In this document: positions 51,004-62,989 of the stretch, piece after piece
Numbering within the stretch: position 1 is the first letter of the stretch
How the letters are laid out: each line of letters opens with the position of its first letter
Translations under genes and position numbers: made by a program
Notes under the pieces: generated by a model
What the model was told of the DNA's origin: nothing
What the model saw: the letters and a program-made list of their open reading frames with translations, nothing else
Database searches by the model: none
Source: Bretschneidera sinensis
Taxonomy: Eukaryota > Streptophyta > Magnoliopsida > Brassicales > Akaniaceae
Assembly (NCBI GenBank): GCA_023935145.1
Contig: CM043703.1
Coordinates: 25,195,727-25,259,726, forward strand
Direction of reading: 5' to 3'
DNA: 64,000 nucleotides

Positions 51004-53985
51004 GGCCCTCTGAAATTTTTAGAAGACATTGGTTTAATGATACATAATTTTCTATTTAATAATCCTCAATGCTAACTATATATAAAATTCTTTTCTTGGT
51101 ATAGTCAACTATATATGAAATATTCCCATAAATAAAAAAGAAACCTTATCTTTATATACAACCTTCTTTCTCGTACAACTCGAGAAGTTGATATCTAAAC
51201 AAACACATCACAATATTATTTCAGTAGAGCCTATTGCAGATTGTATATTGCATCCATTAATTATTTGAGTTGCTTTTTAACCAAGCTTACATCATTAGAT
51301 CATCTACACAAAAAGGAAAAAAAGTCCATAACTGGGCCTGAGATAGAAGGCCATGTTTTGGGGTCTTTCTCTGATTTCTTAGTATCTCTGGGAACCAACG
51401 GCTGGCTTTTATCTTCGAGGGGCCCATCTTGTGAGTGATCCTTTCTATTCAAACAGAAATAAAATATCTTCAAAATTAATTTGCCCAAGTTTTGAGACGT
51501 TAGTTCATGGGAAAGTCAACCGTCACAAATGAAGACTCATAAATTAATTTGTTGCTTATAAGAGAAATATCTATGGGACCATGATTCATAGATCAAATAG
51601 TTGAATGTGATATTTATATTATTTAATTAATATGTGTGAGCCATGCGAATGGAAACAGTCTTTTGTTAAACAATAAAATATTTTTAGCATCCCGTGATCT
51701 TAATAATTTATTGAGTAAAAAAATTGTATCCCTTATGAAAACTAAAAATATCAAATAGCAAGTCAGCACAATTTATAATTAAAATAAAATATTTTTAAGT
51801 GATGGGGACATAAATAAGAAGTGATTCAAATATCTAAGCTTAAATATCTACTTTTCGTTTAGATTGATTTAACACGGAGAAAAAAAGTACATGAAGTATT
51901 CTAAAAGATTTATGGATAATCAATTAAAAATTTTAATATTTCTCTCAAAAGAAATTTAAAAAATTATTATTATAATCAGTTATTTTCTTAAAGAAGTAGA
52001 TTAGTGAGTTTTTTTAATATATATTTTATTGAGTTTGCGTATTTTTTCTTTCAAGTAAAACAATAATATATTCTAACCTACTCATATAAGTCATATCTAT
52101 ATATTTCTTATGTATATTGTGTCCATTAATTATTTGAGTTGCTTTTTAACCAACCACACATCATTAGATCATCTATACAAAAAGAAATGGACTTTTCTCT
52201 TACTTGAAAACATTATTTAAGTAGAAAAGGTGGTCAATTAGGATGATTTGAAGCTTTCTGAAAATACTTTCAAGATATGACATGGAGTTTGTATCATATG
52301 ATGTCATGGTCAAGCCTCTAACATTCCGTTTGGTTATTTGAATTTTATAGCACATCCTATTTGGTTTGTTAATAAAATATATAGCTTATTTATAAATGAA
52401 TTGGTTATATGTTTGATTTAACAATAAAAGTGGAGAATTCATTTTCAAATGAATAGAAATGAATTCTAAGTAGAATTGAGTAAGTTTTGGACAAATTCTA
52501 TCTAAATTAATAAAATTTGCAAATAAACTCTAAACTTGAGCTTGTTTTAATTAAAATGACAAACTTACTCTTTTTGTAGTCTTATGTATTTATCTCTTAC
52601 TATCTCTCTCACTCTCTCTAGTAAAATGTCATCAAAATCTTTTTTTTTTCATAGGATTACTTGTTAAGCTTTTGGTATTTTGCTAGATAAATTGAAATTG
52701 TTTTTGGTTCTTTTTTTTGTTGAAAATAGAAGAAGACTTATGTACTGTGTCAATCAATTTCTTATTACTAGAATCGTATAGCTTCTATTTTATAATATAT
52801 TTGTATTGTGTGAATCAATTTCTTTGTTTGTTTTGCTGTATTACGGTCTATATTGGGTAGTAAAAAATATTTTTTTTCTTTCTACTGGAAAAAAAAAAAC
52901 AAGTAAAAAAGGCCATGAAAGGGGAAAAAAAACTATTAAATGTTACAAAATCATTTCCTAATGTTATAGGTATTTAAATAAAACTTAGCAAACAAATTCA
53001 ATTCTTAATTGATTTCAAGCACAAATTTCAATTAAATTCTAATACGTAGTAAAATTGTACCAAATATGAAAATTCATTTAAGTTCATTTGCGAATGAATT
53101 ATAGTTTCAATTCATTAAAAATTAAATATGAATGCATTCCTAAATAAATTCTAAATTCAATTCATTTGAAACTTAACTGAATTCTATATTTCAGTTCATA
53201 CCAAATAGAGCGTAAATGTTTATAATTTATATTTTCAACAAACTAGGGCTACTTTTAAGCTACCATTTTAAATAAATGACTTCTTTTACTTAAATATTTC
53301 AATTTTTATATATTTTTTTAATTGAAAGTTCAAATTTTTATCATACGAACTATTATATTTGTGTTTATATTAAAAAAAATATATATTCTTTATTATTTTC
53401 GTTTAAATTTAATATAAGGTGCATGGAACTCATTTAAAGTTAAAGTTCATGGAACCTTTGCCACCAGAATTGGAATCCAAATGACACCCAATAGAATGAA
53501 AGAAAAAATAAATAAAATAGTAGTAATAACTTAGATGGTCACAATAACTATTTAATTAGGTCAACGAAATCTTGTCCTAATGATTATAGTTGAGATTTTG
53601 GAGCATCAAGATTTAAAATTCGATTTTTTTACCTTGTATGAGTTTTTTTTTTCTGATATATATAGTGATCTTCTTCGTGAGTAATAAAATAATAAGAATT
53701 TATATTATTATCAAATCAATTATTTAGTTGCAAGGATTTACACACGTAACAAGCTAGCGCAATTTACAATTAAAATAAAATATTTTTAAATGATTGGGGC
53801 ATAGCTAAATTTAAATCTCTAATCTTTGTTACATCGATTTAACTAGAAAAAAAGTTCAAATATTCTAGAGAGAGATCGACGGGTAATCAATTAAAATTTT
53901 TAATATTTCACTCGAAAAAATTTAAAGTTTTAATAGTTTATTATCATAATCAGTAATTGTCTAAAAAAATTAGGTTTGTGCGTGC
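51004..53985. repeat. Block R, copy 1 (non-coding, expanded)
   Basis: AT-rich. Left end GAAATTTTTAGAAGACATTGG as in R3 (59899). Contains the shared head (GTATATTGCATCCATTAATT), the MITE and the shared tail (ACAATTTACAATTAAAATAA...). Between 51223 and 52204 the head is duplicated around a block with no other copy here (51316-51745) and an extra tail (51746-52010). No convincing ORF. Confidence 0.7.
52322..53212. mobile_element. TAA-flanked MITE-like element, copy 1
   Basis: Ends CATTCCGTTTGGT and ACCAAATAGAGCG form a terminal inverted repeat, flanked by TAA (52319-52321 and 53213-53215). 891 bp, AT-rich, no transposase. The TAA target duplication suggests PIF/Harbinger (Tourist-like). Confidence 0.7.
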
Positions 53986-54384
53986 TGTAGGGAATATTCC
54001 CTCTCCAATAACATGATGACATGTGTCAATCTCCAAAGTAAAAATGGTAATTTTATGACCACGACAAAAATGCCAATCTCCTCCTGACATAAGGTAAGGG
54101 GCATAATGGTAATTTCGCACCAATAGACCTTATGCTATTCCACCACTCTAACTTTTGGATAAACTCACATGGCTTATAGATAACTCTAAAAGAATGCTAC
54201 TTCTATCTCAAAACTATAGTTGTTCTCCTAATCGGATTCTGCTCCGACACTATAAAAAGTGGTCTTCATAAATCAAAAGGTACACACAATTTTCTACTCA
54301 CAACTCTTGATTTCATATAACTCCCCGTATTTCTCCAAAAAAACCCTATACTAACTTAGTCATCAGAGAGTCTTCCGGAGACAC
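53986..54384 (+). repeat. F-type LTR (L1), truncated
   Basis: TGTAGGGAATATTCCCTC up to CGGAGACAC, where a chromovirus LTR begins. TATA box CTATAAAAAG near 54252. Preceded by TTGTGCGTGC exactly as L2 and L3. Confidence 0.82.
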
Positions 54385-56294
54385 TATAACGACCCATCCA
54401 GGGTTGGCCATCTCTGAGACGGTATTGTCAAATTTTGAAAATCCCAGCACGACACATATATGCAACAAGAAAAAATAACACCAATAGAAATTTTTACATC
54501 ATTCTTCAACCCTCAACATGGGAGATACATCATTTTGATCTTAACTTAAACATTATCTACAACACAAAATGCATGAATATTTACAAATAAATTTTTATTT
54601 TATTTTCTCATTAGTTTGAGGATGTGGACATGTGCGTGGCTTACAGATAATGATTTTGTCTAAACCTCAACTCACCAAACTATTTGTCCTGCTTGCTACC
54701 TGAAATCATTGTACAATGAGGGGTGAGCTTAACAAGCTCAGTGAATTAAATTTACTAGAAGTATTCAATTTGTATAAATGGTCTTTCAATATTTAATCAT
54801 TTATATCTCATACAACTTGATACTAACATTCTACTATCACGACACATATCATAAGTCTCATTCTCTATCAATCTCTTCTTCTTATTTATTGGTTCACCTT
54901 AATACCATCAATTATCTCATAATTACCTCGTAATGAGGTTCATAGCATAAAGTCTACCATTTAGATGGTTCTTATCATATCATGCTTCTATGTTTCTTTC
55001 TCACCATAACTGTCTCTCTGTGAGACTCGTTTATCTATTAAAAAATTGACAATAACAAACAACACTTCAGTAATACAATCAATATTTAAAACAGATGCAA
55101 TGCATGAATTATTATTAGGGAACATTTTCTCATATGTCGATATGTTTTATCTTAGACCGATCCCCTCTCGATTATTTTATTTCCAATATATACTGGTTGT
55201 CACGGTATTTATTTTCAGCATATACCAGCTATCACGGTTTTCCTTTATTTCCAGCATATACCGGCTGTCACGGTTTTTCAATTAGACCGGCCCCCTCTCG
55301 GTTCTTTTATTTTATGCATATGCATATGAACAATGATACGAAATATGCATATGAACAATAACATAAAAACAACACATGAATTCAAATATTTAAATTAGCT
55401 ATCGTGATTATTCTCAAATTATTATTTGAAAATTTTCACTAAAATCCTCTCCTCATAAATCGTATCAAATCATCAATTATAGCTTGTCAAGATTCAATAA
55501 ATTTCATATCCTCATAAATCGTATCAAAACATCAACCATAGCTCATCAAGAATTTCAGATATCGCTTTTATTATTAAATCAACTTATTATTCCAAAAATA
55601 TTATTTCTCATAAAATAATTCTCTACACATCCACTATTCCTATCACACCTATCAACCAATTTTCATTTATCACCGAAGCATAAGCTAATAATTTATTTTA
55701 ATATTATCACTAGATATTTCATTTTTATCTAGATTACTTAAAGTAAATATAACTCACCACGTAGCACTTAGAGCTACCGGTGGATCACCTCCTTGCCTTT
55801 CTCGTTCCTCTCAACAATTTGCTCCGGTTGCTGATCGTCGACACCTGACATAATATTTATATTAAATTTCTAATTTATTCTTCAAATTTACACTCTTTGA
55901 AAATTCCTACTTTGAATTCCAAGAAATTTAATGTATGCTAAAAATTTAAAAATAAACTTCATGTTATTACCTTTTGTTTTTCTTAGAGTTTCTCATGACT
56001 CTCTATAAAATTCTCCCATAAACTCCTTCAAAAATTTGCTCTTTCAACCTTTTTTTCGGTCCCCAAGTGTTTAAAGAAATAAAGTAGTTTGAATTGTAAA
56101 AAGAAGAAACCAAACAGGATTTGTGGATGATTTTTCATTTGAGCCGACATTTTTCATTTTAGAGCCAACTGGCCTTTTTAAAAGCTGATTGAGTCAAATT
56201 TAAACCAATAAGTCGATTGGTCAATGAACCAGAAAATTTTATACTTTTGAGAAATTTGAAATATCACATAAATAACCCGTCGATTAGCTTAATT
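54385..56294 (-). repeat. Chromovirus E-type LTR, minus orientation
   Basis: Starts TATAACGACCC (TG decayed), matching the reverse complement of the E LTR end. Colinear through the 36-bp repeat block (55180-55285) and CGGTCCCCAAGTGTTTAAAG (56057). The last about 180 bases before 56294 diverge, so the right end is approximate. No internal sequence follows and no target duplication is seen, so it is a solo or truncated LTR. Confidence 0.75.
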
Positions 56295-57601
56295 CAGTAG
56301 AGCCTACTGCAAATTGTATATTGCATCCATTAATTATTTGAGTCGCTTTTTAACCAACCACACATCATTAGATCATCTACACAAAAAGAAACAGACTTTT
56401 CTCCTACTTGAAAACATTATTTATGTAGAAATGGTGATCAATTAGGATGATTGGAGGCTTTCTGAAAATATTCAAGATATGACATGGAGTTTGTATTATA
56501 TGATGTCATAGTCGAGCCTATGACACTCCGTTTGGTTATTTGAATTCTATAGCTTATTGTATTTGATTTGTTAATAAAATGTAAGATTCATTTAAAAATG
56601 AACTGGTTACATGTTTGGTTTAACAATAAAAATGTAGAATTCATTTCCAAATGAATTTTAAGTAGAATTAAGTTCATTTGCAAATGAATTGTAGTTTCAA
56701 TTCATTTAAAAATTAAATATAAATTCGTTTCTAAATAAATTCTAATTTCAATTAATTTAAAACTGAACTGAATTTTATATTTCAGTTCATACCAAACAGA
56801 GCATAAATGTTTAAAATTTATATTTTCAACAAACTATGGCTGTTTTTCAGCTACCGTTTTAATTAAATGACGTCTTTTACTTAAATATTTCAATTTATAT
56901 ATATATTTTTAATTGAAAATTCAATTTTTTATCATACGAACTATTATATTTATGTTTATAATAAAAAAATATTCTTTACTATTTTCGTTTAAATTTTATA
57001 TACGGTGCATGGAACTTATTAAAATGTTAAAATTTATGGAACCTTTGCCACCAGAAATGGAATCCAAATGATAACCATGATCCCAACCAATTGACACTCA
57101 CGACGGCCACCTAATAGAATGAACGAAGAAATAAATAAAATAGAAGTAATAACTTAGATAGTCACAAGAACTATTTAATTAGGTCAACGAAATCTTTTCC
57201 TAATGATTATAGTTGAGATTTTGGAACATCAAGATTTCTTATTCGATTTTTTTATCTTGTATGAGTTTTTTGTTCCACACATGCACGCGCGCACACACAC
57301 ATATAGTGATATTCTTAGTGAGTATCAAATCAATCATTTAGTTATGAGGATTTACACACATAACAAGCTAGCACAATTTACAATTAAAATAAAATATTTT
57401 TAAATGATTGAGGCATAGCTAAATTTAAATTTCTAATATCTGTTACATTGATTTAACTAGAAAAAAAAAGTTCAAATATTCTAGAGAGAGATCGATGGGT
57501 AATCAATTAAAAAATTTAATATTTCACTCGAAAAAATTTAAACTTTTAATATTTTATTGTCATAATCAGCAATTGTCTCGAAAAAGTAGGTTTGTGCGTG
57601 C
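56295..57601. repeat. Block R, copy 2 (5' truncated)
   Basis: Begins inside the R head (TTCAGTAGAGCCTACTGC) and runs to TTGTGCGTGC before L2. Contains a short MITE copy. About 1.3 kb, no gene. Confidence 0.75.
56524..56803. mobile_element. MITE-like element, copy 2 (internal deletion)
   Basis: Ends CACTCCGTTTGGT and ACCAAACAGAGCA, flanked by TGA/TAA. 280 bp; lacks about 600 bp present in copies 1 and 3. Confidence 0.7.
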
Positions 57602-58100
57602 TGTAGGGAATATTCATTCTCCAATAACATGATGACACGTGTCCATCTCCAAAGTAAAAATAGTAATTTTATAACCACGACAAGAATGTCAATCTCCTCT
57701 CGACATAAGGTAAGGGGCATAATGATAATTTCGTACCAATAGACCTGATGTTATTCCGCCACTCCAACTTTTGGATAAACTCGTACGGCTTATAGATAAC
57801 TTCAAAAGAATACTATTCATATGTAAACACTACAGTTGTTCTCTTAGTAGGACTTTGCTCCGACACACTATAAAAATGGGTCTTCATAAATCAAAAGGTA
57901 CACACAATTTTTCACTCACAGCTCTTGATTTCATACAGCTCCCATTGTTTCTCTAAAAAAAGCCCTATACCAATTTAGCCATCGGAGAGTCTTTCAGAGA
58001 CACCCCCCCTCGGCTCTTCGCGACTTTAGGGTTTTTCCTCGTTTCATATGTGCAGGTCCTACTCCTCGATCTTCCAGATTCCGATAGATTTTTGGCATCA
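57602..58100 (+). repeat. F-type LTR (L2), complete
   Basis: TGTAGGGAATATTC...TTTTTGGCATCA, 499 bp, TATA box CTATAAAAAT at 57868-57877, followed by a PBS-like site. Confidence 0.85.
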
Positions 58101-58104
58101 ACTA

Positions 58105-58124
58105 ATTGGCGCTAGAATGAGGGC
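58105..58124 (+). other. Primer-binding site after L2
   Basis: TTGGCGCTAGAATGAGGGCC, five bases after the LTR end; L3 has the equivalent at 62546-62565. I do not assign the tRNA. Confidence 0.65.
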
Positions 58125-58163
58125 CTTCTTTTTTCCTAAAGGATCAAGGACTTACATGTTATC

Positions 58164-59621
58164 ATGCCGCTTTAAAGCACTATCGAGACCAGTTCAGTTT
58201 CTACACGAGCGTCTATCAATCGATAATCAACCAATCCATACCTCCTTGCCATCCCGAAACATACTAGCTCCAAGCATGACAATGAGCCTTTAGAGGGGCA
58301 GACTCGGCATGATCCTCACCCAGATCCGATAGAATCCAGGTTCTAAGAGAATCCAAGGGCCTTGCCTGTTCTACATCCAACTATCCGTCAAATCCACGAG
58401 AAATTCCATGAGCTCACCCGACTTGTCATTGATCTTGTTGCCAAAGTAAGAGGAAAAGCCAGTCACCCCGCACCTACACCTCTCTCACAACGGAGCTCTC
58501 GACATAAGACACTGCCCGGGTGTAATAATTCTGTTAGAGGCCATTCCTCAACTGGATTATCCTCATATGCCAAAGTAAGGTCTCGGAACTACTCCATCTC
58601 CAAGTTCTCGTCTAGAGTTAGATCCCAAGGTTTTTCAACTTCCAAAAATCACACCGACCCGGATAAGAGATTGGAAGACATGGACCAAAGGATAAACAAA
58701 TCTTTTAAGGCAAGGAACACCAAAGTCCTGGATGACCTTAGCTCAAAAGATCCACCTTTTACTCAGGAAATTCTTAAAGCCCCTCTCATTCGACACTTTC
58801 GGATGCTAGTTACAAAGGCATACGATGGAACCACAGATCTCGTAGATCATCTCTAACACCACAAAACCACCATGATGCTGCACTGCCATCATGGCGTCGT
58901 TATGTGCAGAGCTTTTCCTCTAAGCTTAGAAAAAGGCTACTAACACCTGGTACAATCACCTTAAACTCGGCAGTATCGGCTCCTTCAAAGAATTAAGTCA
59001 TGTCTTCGCGTCTCATTTCCTGAGTAACAAGGGGACTCGAAAAACTTCACAAAACCTCTTCAGCATCATCCAACACAAAGGAGAAAAACTCTGAGAATAC
59101 ATTTCCAGGTTCAACGCATCGGCTTGGGAAATTCCTGATCTCGACCCTACTATCTAGACCTTAGCCTTTCAGAATGAGCTCAAGTCGCAAACCTTTAAGT
59201 TCAAATTGACTAAGTACCATCCTAGGATATGAATGACATCTTCTCCCAGGCCGAGGAACACATGATAGCAGAAGAAAACTAAATGTTCAGGAGAGAAAGA
59301 AAGGGTGGAATGGAAAAGAGAAATAGGGATCTTAACGAACCCAGGGAAAGCTCCATAAAAAAATCATGCCCAGAAGGGAGGGTAAGAGCTCCCCTTAACT
59401 TTGAAAACTTCACCCTGCTAAATGCCTCTATGATGAACATACTCCTGAGTATCTAAGATCGGGACCTCCTTCGTTGGCCTCCAAGACCTCTCTATCCAAG
59501 TGGAAACCGAGCTAAGTGGTGCTGTTTTCATAAGGATCATTATCACAACACCGAAGAATGTCACACCCTCAAACAAGAGATCAAATCCCTCATTCAAAGG
59601 GGGTACTTAAGGGAATATACC
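58164..59621 (+). pseudogene. Gag of an F-type (Tat-like) element after L2
   Basis: Starts with ATG at 58164 in the same place as 62627. The frame open from 58362 to 58856 encodes PTIRQIHEKFHELTRLVIDLVAKVRGKASHP...PPFTQEILKAPLIRHFRMLVTKAYDGTTDLVDHL. The PFTxEILxAPL...KxYDGTTDxxDHL pattern is typical Tat/Ogre Gag. Further on, degraded text reaches the knuckle C-C-F-H-K-D-H-Y-H-N-T-E-E-C followed by LKQEIKSLIQRGYLREY (59518-59621). Several stops and a frame change around 58290-58360. Interrupted at 59622 by a chromovirus LTR piece. No protease or RT is present. Confidence 0.82.
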
Positions 59622-59896
59622 TGTAACGACCCATCCCTAGTTGGCCACTCCCGAGATGGTGTCATTCCTTTTTGAAATCCCAGCACATACGCAATAATAT
59701 AAAAACATCAACTGAATTATCTACATACATATATCCTCAACCCTCAACAGGGGAGTTACATCATTCAGATCTCAGCTGAACAGTATATATAACATAGTAT
59801 ACATGAATATATACAAATATTTGTTTTCATTAGTCGAAGGATGTGGACCACCTGGCTTATAAATAATGACTCCGTCATCAAATGTAATTAGTTGTC
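59622..59896 (-). repeat. Chromovirus E-type LTR fragment
   Basis: TGTAACGACCCATCCC...CATCAAATGTAATTAGTTG, reverse-complement match to the outer ~270 bases of the E LTR. Truncated where R copy 3 begins. Confidence 0.8.
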
Positions 59897-62038
59897 ATCC
59901 GAAATTCTTGGAAGACATTGGTTTAATGATACACAATTTTCTATTTAATAATCCTCAATACCAACTATACATAAAATTCTTTTCTTGTTACAGTCAACTA
60001 TATATATGGAACATTCCCATAAAGAAAAAGGAAACCTTATCTTTATATACAACCTTCTTCCTTGCACAACTCAAGAAGTTGATATCTAAACAAACACATC
60101 ACAATATTAATTCACTAGAGCCTACTGCAAATTGTATATTGCATCCATTAATTATTTGAGTCGCTTTTTAACCAACCTTACATCATTAGATCATCTACAC
60201 AAAAAGAAACAGACTTTTCTCTTACTTTCTTCAACATTATTTAAGTAGAAAAGGTGATCAATTCGGATGATTGGAAGCTTTCTGAAAATACTTTCAAGAT
60301 ATGATATGGAGTTTGTATCATATGATGTCATGGTCGAGCCTCTAACACTCCATTTGGTTATTTGAATTCTATAGGCTATTGTGTTTGGTTTGTTAATAAA
60401 GTGTAGAATTCATGTATAAATGAATTGGTTACATGTTTAGCTTAACAATAAAAGTGTAGAATTCATTTCCAAATGAATTCTAAGTAGAATTGAGTAAGTT
60501 TTGGACAAATTCTGTCTAAATTGATAAAGTTTGCAAATAAACTCTAAACTTGAGCTTGTTTTAATTAAAATAACAAACTTACCCTTTTTGTAATCTTATG
60601 TATTTATCTCGTGCTATCTCTCTCGCCCTCTCTAGTTAAATATCATCAAAATCTTTTTTTTTCTTCACAAGATCACTTGTTGAGCTTTTGGTATTTTGCA
60701 AGATAAATTGAAATTGTTTTTGGTTCCTTTTTATGTTGAAAATAGAAGGAGACTTATGTACTATGTCAATCAATTTCTTATTACTGGAATCGTAAAGCTT
60801 CTATTTTATAATATATTTATACTGTGTGAATCAATATCATTGTTTGTTTTGCTGTATTATGATCTATATTGGGTAGTAAAAAATATTTTTTTTTTCTTTC
60901 TACTGAAAAAAAAAAACAAGTAAAAAAGGCATTGAAAGGGGAAAAAAAACTATTAAGTGCTACAAAATCATTTCCTAATGTTAAGGGTATTTAAATAAAA
61001 CTTAGCAAACAAATTCAATTCTTAATTGATTCCAAACACAAATTTCAATTAAATTCTAATGCGTAGTAAAATTGTACCAAACATGAAAATTCATTTGAGT
61101 TCATTTGCAAATGAATTATAGTTTCAATTCATTAAAAATTAAATATGAATTCATTCCTAAATGACTTCTAATTTCAATTCATTTGAAACTTAACTAAATT
61201 CTATATTTCAGTTCATACCAAATGGAGTGTAAATGTTTATAATTTATATTTTCAACAAACTAGGGCTGCTTTTAAGCTACCGTTTTAAATAAATGACTTC
61301 TTTTACTTAAATATTTCAATTTTTATATATTTTGTTAATTGAAAGTTCAATTTTTTTATCATACGAACTATTATATTTATGTTTATAGTAAAAAAAATAT
61401 TCTTTATTATTTTTGTTTAAATTTTATATAAGGTGCATGGAACTCATTTAAAGTTAAAATTCATGGAACCTTTGCCACCAGAAATGGAATCCAAATGACA
61501 ACCATGATCCCTACCAATTGACAGTCACGACGGCCACCCAATATAATGAAATAAGAAATAAATAAAATAGTAGTAATAACTTAGATGGTCACAAGAACTA
61601 TTTAATTAGGTCAACAAAATCTTGTCCTAATGATTATAGTTGAGATTTTGGAACATCAAGATTTAAACTTCGATTTTTTTACCTTGTATGAGTTTTTTCT
61701 CCCCATATATATATATAGTGATATTCTTCGTGAGTAATGAAATTATAAGAATTTAAATTATTGTCAAATCAATCATTTAGTTGCGAGGATTTACACACGT
61801 AACAAGCTAGCACAATTTACAATTAAAATAAAATATTTTTAAATGATTGGGGCAAAGCTAAATTTAAATCTCTAATCTTTGTTACATCGATTTAACTAGA
61901 AAAAAGGTTCAAATATTCTAGAGAGAGATCGACGGGTAATCAATTAAAATTTTTAATATTTCACTTTAAAAAGTTTAAAGTTTTAATATTTTATTGTCAT
62001 AATCAGCAATTGTCTCGAAAAAGTAGGTTTGTGCGTGC
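59897..62038. repeat. Block R, copy 3
   Basis: From GAAATTCTTGGAAGACATTGG to TTGTGCGTGC before L3. It is the cleanest copy (2.1 kb), with the head once, one MITE and one tail. AT-rich, no gene. What R was originally is not clear. Confidence 0.75.
60346..61229. mobile_element. TAA-flanked MITE-like element, copy 3
   Basis: CACTCCATTTGGT...ACCAAATGGAGTG, a perfect 13-base terminal inverted repeat flanked by TAA (60343-60345, 61230-61232). 884 bp, no transposase. Confidence 0.78.
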
Positions 62039-62541
62039 TGTAGGGAAAATTCTCTCTCCAATAACATGATGACACGTGTCAATCTCCAAGGTAAAAATAA
62101 TAATTTTATAACAATGACAAGAATGCCAATCTCCTCCCGACATAGGGTAAGGAGCATAATGGTAATTTTGCACCAACAGACCTGATGATATTCCGCCACT
62201 CCGACTTTTGGATAAACTTGTACGGCTTACAGATAACTTCAAAAGAATGTTAATCCTATCTCAACATTATAATTGTTCTCTTAATCGGATTCTTCTCTGA
62301 TACACTATAAAAATGGATCTTCATAAATCAAATAGTACACAAAATTTTCCACTCACAGCTCCTGATTTCATATAGCTCCCTTTATTTCTTCAAAAAAAAC
62401 CCTAAGTATTTAGCCATTGGAGAGTCTTTCGGAGACACACCCCCCTCTCATCGGCCCTGTGCGAATTTAGGGTTTTTCCTCGTTTCGTTTTTGTAGATCC
62501 TACTCATTGACCTTTGAGATTCCGACAAATTTTTGGCATCA
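62039..62541 (+). repeat. F-type LTR (L3), complete
   Basis: TGTAGGGAAAATTCTCTC...TTTTTGGCATCA, 503 bp, TATA box CTATAAAAAT near 62305. Confidence 0.85.
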
Positions 62542-62545
62542 ACTA

Positions 62546-62563
62546 ATTGGCACTAGAAGGAGG

Positions 62564-62565
<2 letters not shown>
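62546..62565 (+). other. Primer-binding site after L3
   Basis: TTGGCACTAGAAGGAGGGCC, same place as 58105-58124. Confidence 0.62.

Positions 62566-62566
<1 letters not shown>

Positions 62567-62598
<32 letters not shown>
62567..62598 (+). repeat. 32-base T homopolymer
   Basis: Sits between PBS and gag start; at L2 the same place has only short T runs (TTCTTTTTTCC). Confidence 0.9.
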
Positions 62599-62626
62599 CT
62601 GAAGGGTCAAGGACTTACTTGTTACC

Positions 62627-62989
62627 ATGCCGCCTAAAAGCACTGTCGAAACCAGTTTAGTTGCCACACGAGCATCTATCTGCCAATAATCAGACAATCC
62701 ATACCTCTCTGCCATCTCGGAACATACTAGCTCCAAGAATGACAATGAGCCTTCAAATGGGCGGACTGGGCATGATCCTCACCCAGATCCGACAAAACCC
62801 AAGTTCCAAGAGAATCCAAGGGCCTTGCTTGTTCTGCATCCCACTATCCCTCAAATCCATGAGAAATTTTAGGAGCTCACCCGACTTGTCACTAATCTCG
62901 CTGCCAAGGTAAGGGGAAGAGCTTGTCACCTCTCACCTCCACCTTTCTCACAACGGAGCTCCCGACATAAGACACTGTCCAGGTGAAAT
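62627..62989 (+). pseudogene. Gag N-terminus of an F-type element after L3
   Basis: Starts MPPKSTVETSLVATRASIC, then a stop, then text shared with 58164 on: NILAPRMTMSL-like and, in another frame, HPTIPQIHEKF...ELTRLVTNLAAKVRGRACHLSPPPLSQRSSRHKTLSR. Cut at 62990 by a new LTR. Too short for the knuckle. Confidence 0.72.

Noticed and set aside
51241..51438. A host gene exon with a GTGAGT donor at 51428
   Set aside because: One short open stretch with no neighbouring exon or recognisable domain; kept only as a finding to check.
55046..55361. ORFs of 75-79 codons in the chromovirus LTR
   Set aside because: They translate the 36-bp repeats of the LTR and have no counterpart as protein in the E copy.
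57541..58293. Possible small genes around L2
   Set aside because: The 57771-57956 and 57538-57720 ORFs lie in the LTR on opposite strands and recur only as LTR sequence at L3 (61975-62242).
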